DNA of 15,253 nucleotides from CAXSDR01 sp964236445. Lineage in GTDB: Bacteria; Actinomycetota; Actinomycetes; Motilibacterales; Motilibacteraceae. This document shows positions 6,107-12,550 of this stretch, piece after piece; positions within the stretch are counted from its first letter, which is position 1, and every line of letters begins with the position of its first letter. The translations under genes and the position numbers were made by a program. The stretch covers positions 1 through 15,253 of the forward strand of contig CAXSDR010000091.1 of assembly GCA_964236445.1 (NCBI GenBank). Direction: 5' to 3'. Below the pieces are notes generated by a model. That model was not told the origin of the DNA. It searched no databases and saw nothing but the letters and a program-made list of their open reading frames with translations.

Positions 6107-6874
6107 GCAGACCACCGGCGCATGGTCGGAGGGCCCGGTGCCCTTGCGGGCGTCACGATCAACGTAGGCGTCGGTCACCGCGAGTGACACCCGGTCATCC
6201 AGGAAGACCAGGTCGATGCGCATGCCGAGGTTCTTGTGGAACATCCCCGCGCGGTAGTCCCAGTAGGTGAAGGGCTTGTCATATTTCAGCGGTCGGGCGA
6301 CGACGTCGGTCAGGCCGAGGGCGAGCAGCCCGGCGACAGCTTCGCGCTCGGGCGCCGTGACGTGGGTCGACCCGACGAAGACCGCCGGGTCCCAGACGTC
6401 ACCGTCGGTCGGCGCCACGTTGAAGTCACCGAGCACCGCCACCTGCTCCCCTGTCGCACGACGTGCGGCCACGGTGACGCGCAAGGCCTCGAGCCAGGCC
6501 AGCTTGTAGGCGTAGTGCGGGGAGCTCAGCTCGCGCCCGTTGGGCACATAGACCGACCACACCCGCAGCCCCTCGATCGTCGCGGCGACCGCGCGTCCCT
6601 CCGGATCGGGGAACCCCGGCTCGTCGTCGAGTCCCTGCACCACGTCGAGGACCGTCAGACCGCTGCGCCACAGGAGCGCGACGCCGTTGAACGAGCTCAA
6701 GCCGTGCACGGCCGACTCGTAGCCCGCCGCCGCCAGCTCTGCCCGGGGAAAGGCGTCGTCGACGCACTTGGTCTCCTGCAGGCACACGACATCGGGCGCG
6801 GTCTGCGCCAGCCACGGGATCAGGCGGGGCAGCCGGGCGGCGACCGAGTTGACGTTCCAGGTGGCGATGCGCAC
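6095..6874 (-). CDS. xth: Exodeoxyribonuclease III / AP endonuclease (Xth family)
   Basis: Mg-dependent nuclease of base-excision repair: cuts 5' of abasic sites and removes blocked 3' ends. The product has 259 residues, the usual size. The endonuclease/exonuclease/phosphatase fold is intact: Asn7 in IATWNVNSVAARL, Glu34 in CLQETK, Tyr109 in VYVPNG, Asp150 and Asn152 in LGDFNVAP, FTYWDYRAGMFHKNLGMRIDLV near 202-223, and Asp250-His251 in GPSDHAP. The start is GTG at 6874-6872 because the family begins MRIATWNVN; GAGG lies 9 bases upstream. The frame stays open far upstream, antisense to femX and the racemase-like gene, which is a coding-shadow effect. The last codons and the TGA fall within the GATGTCAGCC array, so the C-terminus may have been set by repeat expansion. 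Divergent from femX. Confidence 0.94.
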   Translation of the reverse strand: MRIATWNVNSVAARLPRLIPWLAQTAPDVVCLQETKCVDDAFPRAELAAAGYESAVHGLSSFNGVALLWRSGLTVLDVVQGLDDEPGFPDPEGRAVAATIEGLRVWSVYVPNGRELSSPHYAYKLAWLEALRVTVAARRATGEQVAVLGDFNVAPTDGDVWDPAVFVGSTHVTAPEREAVAGLLALGLTDVVARPLKYDKPFTYWDYRAGMFHKNLGMRIDLVFLDDRVSLAVTDAYVDRDARKGTGPSDHAPVVCDIG

Positions 6875-6959
6875 GAGGCCGATCCTCGCAGCCGCCACTG
6901 ACAGGCGGCGCTGCGGCTGCACGGGTCGCGGACCTGCACGTCCTCGGTTCGTGAGCGCG

Positions 6960-6965
6960 TAGGGT
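6960..6965 (+). promoter_or_regulatory. Possible -10 element for leaderless femX mRNA
   Basis: TAGGGT fits the TANNNT -10 pattern and ends 8 bases before the femX GTG at 6974. This would place the transcription start at or next to the start codon. No ribosome-binding site precedes that GTG, which agrees with a leaderless message. A small inverted repeat, CCTGC-CCGT-GCAGG, lies across the start codon (6967-6980). Confidence 0.4.
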
Positions 6966-6973
6966 TCCTGCCC

Positions 6974-8101
6974 GTGCAGGTTCGCCCGATCGACTCCGCC
7001 GCGCATCTGGCATTCGTGGCCTCGCGCCCGAGTGCGAGCTTCCTGCAGGTCCCCTCGTGGGGAGCGGTCAAAGCCGAGTGGCGGTCCGAGTCGCTGGGCT
7101 GGTTCGACGCCGGCGACCGGCTCGTGGGCGCGGGCCTGGTGCTGCACCGGCGCCTCCCGCGCCTCAAGCGCTCGCTGGCCTACCTGCCCGAGGGTCCGCT
7201 GCTCGACTGGGCTGCCGTCGCCGCGGAGCCGGGACGCTGGCTCGACCCCCTCGTCGCCCACCTGCGCTCGGCCGGGGCTTTCGGCATCAAGATGGGCCCA
7301 CCGGTAGGCGTGCGCCGGTGGTCCGCCGAGACGATCAAGGCAGCTGTCGCGGGCGGCACCGCACGATCCCTCGGTGAGGTCCCCCCGGACAGCGAAGACG
7401 CCGACGGCGTACGCCTCGGCGCGGCGCTCGCCGCCGCCGGCTGGCGGGCGCCCCGGTCGTCGGCCGACGAGGGCGGGTTCGCCGCCGGCCAGCCGCGGTT
7501 CGTCTTCCAGGTGCCGCTCGAAGGGCGCACCGAGGCCGACCTGCTCGCCGGGTTCAACCAGCTGTGGCGACGCAACATCAAGAAGGCCGAGAAGGCAGGG
7601 GTCGTGGTGCAGCGGGGCGGGGCCGACGACCTCGCCGCGTTCCACGAGCTCTATGTCGAGACGGCGCACCGCGACGGCTTCACGCCCCGACCGCTGCACT
7701 ACTTCACCCGCATGTGGCGGGCGATGACCGACGAGGACCCCACCCGCATCACGGTCTATCTCGCGCGCTGCAACGACCAGCTGCTGGCGGCGACCACGAT
7801 GGTGCGCGTCGGCGAGCACGCGTGGTATTCCTACGGTGCCTCCTCGACCGCGGGACGCGAGTACCGCGGGAGCAACGCGGTGCAGTGGGCCATGGCGCGC
7901 GACGCGCTCGCCGCGGGCTGCACCGTCTATGACATGCGCGGCATCACCGACACGATCGCCGAGGACGACCCGCACTATGGCCTCATCCAGTTCAAGCTCG
8001 GCACCGGCGGTGTGGCGGTCGAGCTGCTCGGCGAGTGGGACCTGCCCATCAACAAGGCGCTCTACGTCGCTTTCGACGCCTACATGCGCCGCCGGAGCTG
8101 A
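6974..8101 (+). CDS. femX: FemX-like peptidoglycan bridge aminoacyltransferase (FemABX family)
   Basis: Transfers an amino acid from aminoacyl-tRNA onto the lipid II stem peptide, the first step of the interpeptide bridge, at the inner face of the membrane. The product has 375 residues. FemABX marks are SFLQVPSWGAVKAEW (22-36), LAYLPEGPLLDW (68-79), FGIKMGPP, the basic NQLWRRNIKKAEKAGV (195-210), AWYSYGASS (283-291), and YDMRGITDT with GLIQFKLGTGG (319-346). There is no membrane segment, as expected. The GTG at 6974 begins directly at MQVRPI; see the -10 element above. It is followed after 3 bases by an alanine-racemase-fold gene, so both are probably co-translated. In Streptomyces coelicolor, as I recall, femX lies close to the same rpsF-dnaB block. 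The residue transferred (for example Gly, Ala or Ser) cannot be read from the sequence. Confidence 0.88.
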   Translation: MQVRPIDSAAHLAFVASRPSASFLQVPSWGAVKAEWRSESLGWFDAGDRLVGAGLVLHRRLPRLKRSLAYLPEGPLLDWAAVAAEPGRWLDPLVAHLRSAGAFGIKMGPPVGVRRWSAETIKAAVAGGTARSLGEVPPDSEDADGVRLGAALAAAGWRAPRSSADEGGFAAGQPRFVFQVPLEGRTEADLLAGFNQLWRRNIKKAEKAGVVVQRGGADDLAAFHELYVETAHRDGFTPRPLHYFTRMWRAMTDEDPTRITVYLARCNDQLLAATTMVRVGEHAWYSYGASSTAGREYRGSNAVQWAMARDALAAGCTVYDMRGITDTIAEDDPHYGLIQFKLGTGGVAVELLGEWDLPINKALYVAFDAYMRRRS

Positions 8102-8104
8102 GTC

Positions 8105-9118
8105 GTGGCACTGACCTTGCACGTCGACGGATCTCGTTGGCGTTCGCATCTCGCCGCGGTCGCTGCCGACAACCCGGGGTTGGTGCCGGTCATCAAGGGC
8201 AACGGCTACGGTTTCGGCCAGGCACAGCTGGCTCGCGAAGCCGCCGCGCTGGGGAGCACTGTTGTCGCGGTCGGCGTGTCGAGCGAAGTGCAGATCGTGG
8301 AACCCCACTTCGGTGAAGACATTCTCGTCCTTTCGCCGTGGCACCCCGCCTATGGCGACCTCGGTTCTCCGGACCCGCGCGTCATCCGCACCGTCTCCCA
8401 CCTCGAGGCGCTGCGGGCCCTCGCCGGCACCGGGCACCGCGTCGTCGTGGAGCTCCGGACCGCGATGGCGCGCCACGGCATCGAGGCGTCCGAGGTCGCG
8501 CAGGCGCGTGAGCTGTTGCCTGCCGTGCGTTTCGAGGGGTGGGCGGTGCACCTGCCGATGGCAGGTGACCGGGAGGCGGAGGTGGGGTGGGCCGCCGCTG
8601 TCGCGGCCGGCTCGACGTTGTGGGTCAGCCACCTCATCGGCGCCGGCTACGCGCGTGTCCGCGACCGCCACCCCGGCGTCACCTTCCGCACCCGCGTGGG
8701 CACCGCGCTGTGGCTCGGCGACCGCGCGGCCTGCCACGTCACCGGAACCGTGCTCGACGCACACCGGCTGCCTCGTGGCGCCTCCTACGGCTACCGCCAG
8801 CGCCGCCTGCACCGCGACGCGACCCTGCTCGTCATCTCCGGCGGTACCGCGCACGGCGTCGGCATGGCGGCTCCCACGTCGGCGCGTGGCGTGCTGGGCC
8901 GCACCAAGATCGCCGGCATCGGGGTGCTCGGCGCGGCCGGGCGAAGCCTGTCGCCGTTCACCGTCGCCGGGCGGCAGCGGTGGTATGCCGAGCCGCCGCA
9001 GATGCAGGTCTCGATGGTGCTGCTGCCGAGCGACGTGCCACCGCCCGCCATCGGCGACGAGGTGGCGGTGGACGTACGCATGACCACGACGGCGTTCGAC
9101 CGGGTCGACGGTCTCTGA
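8105..9118 (+). CDS. Alanine racemase-fold PLP protein, atypical
   Basis: The product has 337 residues, shorter than usual alanine racemases (about 360-380). The N-terminal PLP barrel is clear: LVPVIKGNGYGFG (26-38) has the PLP lysine at Lys31, matching the usual VKANAYGHG. RTRVGTALWLGD (195-206) and GASYGYRQ (225-232) match the later racemase motifs. In alanine racemase the second catalytic base is the Tyr of GYADG; here the aligned stretch reads GGTAHG (246-251), with Thr at that place. The VSMDQ motif likewise reads VSMVL (302-306). True racemase activity is therefore doubtful, although the lysine remains. The start is GTG at 8105, 3 bases after the femX stop, so it forms an operon with femX and probably serves wall peptide synthesis. 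A standalone housekeeping alr would be expected elsewhere in the genome. Confidence 0.8.
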   Translation: MALTLHVDGSRWRSHLAAVAADNPGLVPVIKGNGYGFGQAQLAREAAALGSTVVAVGVSSEVQIVEPHFGEDILVLSPWHPAYGDLGSPDPRVIRTVSHLEALRALAGTGHRVVVELRTAMARHGIEASEVAQARELLPAVRFEGWAVHLPMAGDREAEVGWAAAVAAGSTLWVSHLIGAGYARVRDRHPGVTFRTRVGTALWLGDRAACHVTGTVLDAHRLPRGASYGYRQRRLHRDATLLVISGGTAHGVGMAAPTSARGVLGRTKIAGIGVLGAAGRSLSPFTVAGRQRWYAEPPQMQVSMVLLPSDVPPPAIGDEVAVDVRMTTTAFDRVDGL

Positions 9119-9133
9119 ACGCGTCAGGCGGCG

Positions 9134-9727
9134 TCAGGCGGCGGCACTGAGCCGGGCGAGCACCCGGCGGCGCAGCTCGTCGAGGGTGAGGCCGGCGTCG
9201 GTCAGGATCTTCGTCGCCAGCCCGTCACGGTCGTGCGCCAGGCCGAGCAGCAGGTGCTCCGTGCCGATGTAGTTGTTGTGCAGGCCCATGGCCTCGCGCA
9301 GCGACATCTCGAGCACCTTCTTCGCCTGGTCGGAGAACGTCGATCCGGCGCGACGGCGGCGGAACCCGCGGCGCGGCGCTCCGCCGGCCGACGCGAGCGC
9401 GTCGGTTCCGAACGTCTGCGTGATGCGACCGAGGACCACATCCAGATCGATGCCGACGGACTTCAGCGCGGCGGCGTCGCCCTCGTCGAGCGATCCCAGC
9501 GGTGTGCCGGCCGTGCCTGACGTCTGCGCCGTACGCGCGATCTCGCGGCGTACGTGCTCGGCCTCGATGCCGGCCTCGTGCAGGACGGCGTAGGCGATAC
9601 CCGAGTCCGGGGAGAGCAGGGCGAGGAGCAGGTGCTCCGGGCCGACACGCGAGGCCCGCTGCTCGAGAACCTCGAGCCGCACCCGCAGGACGACGTCGCG
9701 GGCCTCCTTGGTGAACCGTTCGAACAT
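9134..9727 (-). CDS. Orphan Clp N-domain protein (double ClpN repeat, no ATPase)
   Basis: The product has 197 residues. It begins like ClpC (MFERFTKEARDVVLRVRLEV) and carries two ClpN repeats: about 3-55 (GPEHLLLALLSPDSGIAYAVLHEAGI) and about 131-182 (FSDQAKKVLEMSLREAMGLH, then IGTEHLLLGLAHDRDGLATKIL). A variable basic linker joins them (RRGFRRRRAG, 119-128). It stops before any Walker A or B motif, so it is not an unfoldase. By analogy it may bind ClpC substrates or adaptors, or mask damaged proteins, but that is inference. It starts at ATG 9727, one base after the stop of the small HTH gene (TGA-G-ATG), with AGGGAG upstream, so the two are translationally coupled. It is convergent with the racemase-like gene, 15 bases between stops, where the 10-mer GCGTCAGGCG occurs twice in tandem (9121-9140). 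Confidence 0.88.
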   Translation of the reverse strand: MFERFTKEARDVVLRVRLEVLEQRASRVGPEHLLLALLSPDSGIAYAVLHEAGIEAEHVRREIARTAQTSGTAGTPLGSLDEGDAAALKSVGIDLDVVLGRITQTFGTDALASAGGAPRRGFRRRRAGSTFSDQAKKVLEMSLREAMGLHNNYIGTEHLLLGLAHDRDGLATKILTDAGLTLDELRRRVLARLSAAA

Positions 9728-9728
9728 C

Positions 9729-9965
9729 TCAGATCTCCCTGGGGTCGTGGCCTGGGCGGTGCCCGGCGTACTTCTTGTGGACGGCCTGCTTGCTGACGTT
9801 CAGGGCATCCGCGATCTCCTGCCAGGACCAGCCCTGGCGGCGAGCGTTCTGCACCTGCAGCGACTCGAGCGACTCGGCGAGCTTGCGCAGCGCCAGGGCG
9901 GCGCGCAGTCCCACCCGGGCGTCCCTGCCGGTCGCAGCAGCTGTCAGGTCGTCTGCAGTGGACAT
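9729..9965 (-). CDS. Small helix-turn-helix DNA-binding protein
   Basis: The product has 78 residues. The C-terminal half has a clear helix-turn-helix: GWSWQEIADALNVSKQAVHKKY at about 45-66, the type found in small actinobacterial regulators next to Clp-N genes. The N-terminal half is an Ala/Leu-rich helix (about 19-43) that could dimerise. ATG at 9965 has no ribosome-binding site, and a promoter-like pair ends right before it, so the message is probably leaderless. Its stop is one base before the Clp-N gene start. Two 16-bp palindromes directly upstream are the obvious binding sites for the product, suggesting autoregulation of the pair. Whether it represses or activates is unknown. Confidence 0.85.
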   Translation of the reverse strand: MSTADDLTAAATGRDARVGLRAALALRKLAESLESLQVQNARRQGWSWQEIADALNVSKQAVHKKYAGHRPGHDPREI

Positions 9966-9967
9966 GC

Positions 9968-10011
9968 GTCAACTTTGATTGACAACCCAGCCGTTGTCAA
10001 CCTGAATTGAC
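9968..10011. promoter_or_regulatory. Twin palindromic operator before the HTH/Clp-N pair
   Basis: The pattern GTCAA-N6-TTGAC occurs twice: GTCAACTTTGATTGAC (9968-9983) and GTCAACCTGAATTGAC (9996-10011), 28 bases start to start. The facing half-sites also form a larger inverted repeat: TTGACAAC (9979-9986) against GTTGTCAA (9993-10000). The result is four TTGAC half-sites symmetric about 9989/9990. This AT-rich island begins 2 bases before the HTH start codon and overlaps the promoter-like elements. Confidence 0.75.
9972..10000 (-). promoter_or_regulatory. Promoter-like pair for the HTH gene
   Basis: On the minus strand a perfect -35 TTGACA (10000-9995) is followed after 17 bases by CAAAGT (9977-9972), a poor -10 with three of six consensus bases. 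Transcription would begin about at the ATG (9965). The -35 lies in the distal operator copy and the -10 in the proximal one, so bound regulator would cover both. Confidence 0.45.
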
Positions 10012-10055
10012 TTCTCAGATTTTCGGCGAGGCGGTGAGCCGGGCCGTTCGAAGCG

Positions 10056-11174
10056 TCAGCCGGCCCAGCGGTAGGTCGCGAACAGCACGATCCACACGAC
10101 CGAGAGTGGCGCGATGACGCTGAGATAGACCGACATCAGCCAGGGCCGGCGCAGCGTGGCCTGTGCCAGGACGATCCAGAGCGGCCACCAGAGCAGCGTG
10201 GCGCGGGGCACGGAGAAGTAGTAGGTGGACGTGGCGAAGGCGATGACGGTGAGCCCGATGTAGGTCGCCTCGGCCCAGTGGCGGGCCCAGAGCAGATAGG
10301 CGGTGAGCAGCACGCCGATCAGCACGGCGAGGATCTCGCAGCGCCACGACCACTGCCACTGCAGCTCCTGCCCGCCGCCCGGCCACGCGGCGTCCCAGCT
10401 CGTCTTGAACGACTGCACCGGAGAGGTGAACGTGCGGTGCCAGCCCCTCTCCTGCGCGTGGATCCACGCAAGCCAGTCACCTTGGGTCTGCTTGAGATAG
10501 AAGGCGTACGCCGCCGGCGGCAGCAACGGCAGCAGTAGCGCCGGCGCGTCGGACAGGCGGCGCGACTCGCGCGAGCGGTAGCCCACGGCGTATTCCACGA
10601 CGAGGGCCGCGAACAGGAACAGCCCCGTGACGCGCACCGCGCAGGCTCCCGCCGCGAGCGCTCCTGCGAGCCACCAGTCGCCACGGCGCGCGACGAGCCA
10701 CGCGGGCAACGCGAACGCGAGGAACAGCGCCTCGGTGTAGCCCGCGGCGAGGAAGATCGCCGTCGGGCTCAACAGCAGTAGGAGCACGGCCCGCTCGCCC
10801 GAGCCGGCCGGCCCACGCTCCTCGGCCAGCCGTCCCAGCGCGACCACGGCCACCGCGCCGGCGACGAAGGAGATGATCAGCCCGGCGAGGGTGATGTTGA
10901 TGCCGAAGACGGTCAACCCGCGCAGCAGCAGCGGGTAGCCGGGGAAGAACGCCTCACGCGGGGGGTCGGTGCCGGCGTGGTAGCCGTGCATCGCGATGTA
11001 TTCGTAGTGCGCGACGTCCCAACGCTGCCAGCGCTGCAGGAAGGGCGTCAGCTTGTTGTCGGTCGCGAACAGATAGCCCGACGCGCCCACGACGACGAAC
11101 GTCGCGACCCGGGTCGCGAGCCAGAGGCGCAGCGCCGGGCGGTCGGCCACGGCGAGGTCAATGCGCGAGCTCAT
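10056..11174 (-). CDS. PIG-V-like membrane mannosyltransferase (GT-C fold)
   Basis: Integral membrane protein of 372 residues with about 8-10 hydrophobic segments, in the GT-C class that uses polyprenol-phosphate sugars at the outer membrane face. The family signature is RWDVAHYEYIAMHGY (51-65), in the first extracytoplasmic loop, with Asp53 the likely catalytic residue; FFPGYPLLLRG (76-86) follows, as in the PIG-V/GPI mannosyltransferase family. LSPTAIFLAAGYTEALF and RVTGLFLF further on are also typical. Its ATG overlaps the stop of the GT87-like gene by the sequence ATGA, so the two are translationally coupled. Last gene of the PBP operon. The sugar and acceptor are not known; mannose on a secreted protein or cell-wall glycan is a guess from the family. 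The stop lies in a weak inverted repeat (GGGCCG/CGGCCC) with no T-run. Confidence 0.82.
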   Translation of the reverse strand: MSSRIDLAVADRPALRLWLATRVATFVVVGASGYLFATDNKLTPFLQRWQRWDVAHYEYIAMHGYHAGTDPPREAFFPGYPLLLRGLTVFGINITLAGLIISFVAGAVAVVALGRLAEERGPAGSGERAVLLLLLSPTAIFLAAGYTEALFLAFALPAWLVARRGDWWLAGALAAGACAVRVTGLFLFAALVVEYAVGYRSRESRRLSDAPALLLPLLPPAAYAFYLKQTQGDWLAWIHAQERGWHRTFTSPVQSFKTSWDAAWPGGGQELQWQWSWRCEILAVLIGVLLTAYLLWARHWAEATYIGLTVIAFATSTYYFSVPRATLLWWPLWIVLAQATLRRPWLMSVYLSVIAPLSVVWIVLFATYRWAG

Positions 11175-12550
11175 CGCACGCCGTGCGAGCTCGACATGGC
11201 GAAGGACCTCACGTCGGGTGCGTCGTCGAGAACGCCACCGCCGGGATCGTCGGCCGGGCCGTTGCCTGCGTCGGTGCGCACCGGGTCGTCCTCGGGCCGG
11301 TAGACGTCACGCACGACAACTGCCATGAGCCAGAGCGTGCCGGCGACGTGGGCCAGCACCGTCACGGTGTAGCCGTTGTCGCCGATCCAGCGCTCGGGCC
11401 GCCAGTTGGCGAGATAGGCCCAGATGCCGAAGTAGTGGATGACCTCACCGGTCTGCCAGATCAGCAGGTCGCGCCAGCGGGGCCGCGCCATGGCGGCGAG
11501 CGGCACGAGCCACAGGAGGTACTGCGGGGAGTAGACCTTGTTGGTCAGCAGGAACCAGGCCACCACGAGGAAGCTGAGCTGGGCCAGGCGGGGCCGGCGG
11601 GGGGAGGTCAGCGCGACCCAGCTGATGGCGATGCACCCGATCGCGAACGCGCCGCCGGCCACGCGATCGAGGTCGGGGACGTCGAAGCCGTGCAGGCCGG
11701 CGACATACCAGACCGAGCTGAACCCCGCGCCGCGGTCACGGCTCATGGAGTAGAACCGCTCCCAGGCCGTCTTGTCGGCCACGATGACCGGCACGTTGAC
11801 CACGAGCCAGGCGGTGACGGCGTAGCCCAGCGTCGTGCCGAACTCGCGTAGCTTGCCGGCGCGAAGGCACAGCAGCAGCAGCGGCCCGAGCAGCAGCAGC
11901 GGGTAGAATTTCGTGGCTGTGCCGAGTCCGAGCAGGATGCCGGTGAGCTCGGGTCTGCGCCGCGCCCAGGCGAGCATCGCGAGCGACACGAGCATCACGC
12001 ACCAGATGTCCCAGTTGATGCTCAGGACGAGCGCGCCGGCCGGTGCGAGAGCGACGAACGCCGCGTCCCAGGGTCGACCGCGAACGGTGCGGGCGGTCGC
12101 CACCGCGGCGATCGCCAGGCACAGGGCGCCCAGCAGCGCGTTGACGTCGTAGTAGCGCACGCCACGGTCGGCGTCGGTGCCGCCACCGGGCACGAGCAAC
12201 GACGTCGCCCACATCACGGCGCCCGTCAGCACGGGATATTCGACGTCCTCGTCGGCTCGCGCATCGCCGAAGTAGGGCACGAGGTGGCGGTTGAGACCAC
12301 GCGTCCCGAACAGCTGCGGCACGTCGCTGTAGCAGGCGTGCACGAACTTGTCGCCCTCGGCGAAGCCGGTCGCGCGGCAGTGCTGGCGCGACACCATGCC
12401 TAAGCCCGCCATGAGCACGGCGAGCACGGCCACCACGCGTACGGGCGTCCACCACGACGCTCCGGTGCGCCAGTAGCGCCCCGGTGGCCCGCCGATCGCC
12501 TCGCTGGCAACCGCGACGAGAGTGTCCTCACGGCTGGGTGCGACGGTCAT
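11171..12550 (-). CDS. GT87-like polyprenol-dependent glycosyltransferase (DUF2029)
   Basis: Integral membrane protein of 459 residues. The DUF2029/GT87 family includes mycobacterial arabinosyl- and mannosyltransferases that use decaprenyl-phosphate sugars. Visible marks are a first membrane segment at about 36-53, an outer loop with HACYSDVPQLF (71-81, possible catalytic Asp76), DVEYPVLTGAVMW (102-114), the SINWDIW motif (177-183), GLGTATKFYPLLLLGPLLLL (208-227), and NKVYSPQYLLWLVPL later. The C-terminal 50 residues are hydrophilic and acidic, probably cytoplasmic. ATG at 12550 overlaps the PBP stop (ATGA), and its own stop overlaps the next gene in the same way. The tight order PBP, GT87, PIG-V suggests linked work on the outer envelope. 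The donor sugar is not deducible. Confidence 0.82.
   Translation of the reverse strand: MTVAPSREDTLVAVASEAIGGPPGRYWRTGASWWTPVRVVAVLAVLMAGLGMVSRQHCRATGFAEGDKFVHACYSDVPQLFGTRGLNRHLVPYFGDARADEDVEYPVLTGAVMWATSLLVPGGGTDADRGVRYYDVNALLGALCLAIAAVATARTVRGRPWDAAFVALAPAGALVLSINWDIWCVMLVSLAMLAWARRRPELTGILLGLGTATKFYPLLLLGPLLLLCLRAGKLREFGTTLGYAVTAWLVVNVPVIVADKTAWERFYSMSRDRGAGFSSVWYVAGLHGFDVPDLDRVAGGAFAIGCIAISWVALTSPRRPRLAQLSFLVVAWFLLTNKVYSPQYLLWLVPLAAMARPRWRDLLIWQTGEVIHYFGIWAYLANWRPERWIGDNGYTVTVLAHVAGTLWLMAVVVRDVYRPEDDPVRTDAGNGPADDPGGGVLDDAPDVRSFAMSSSHGVR

Noticed and set aside
6875..8854. Open frame upstream of xth, antisense to femX and the racemase-like gene
   Set aside because: Only the part from 6874 matches exonuclease III. 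The rest is composition-driven and lies opposite two strong genes.
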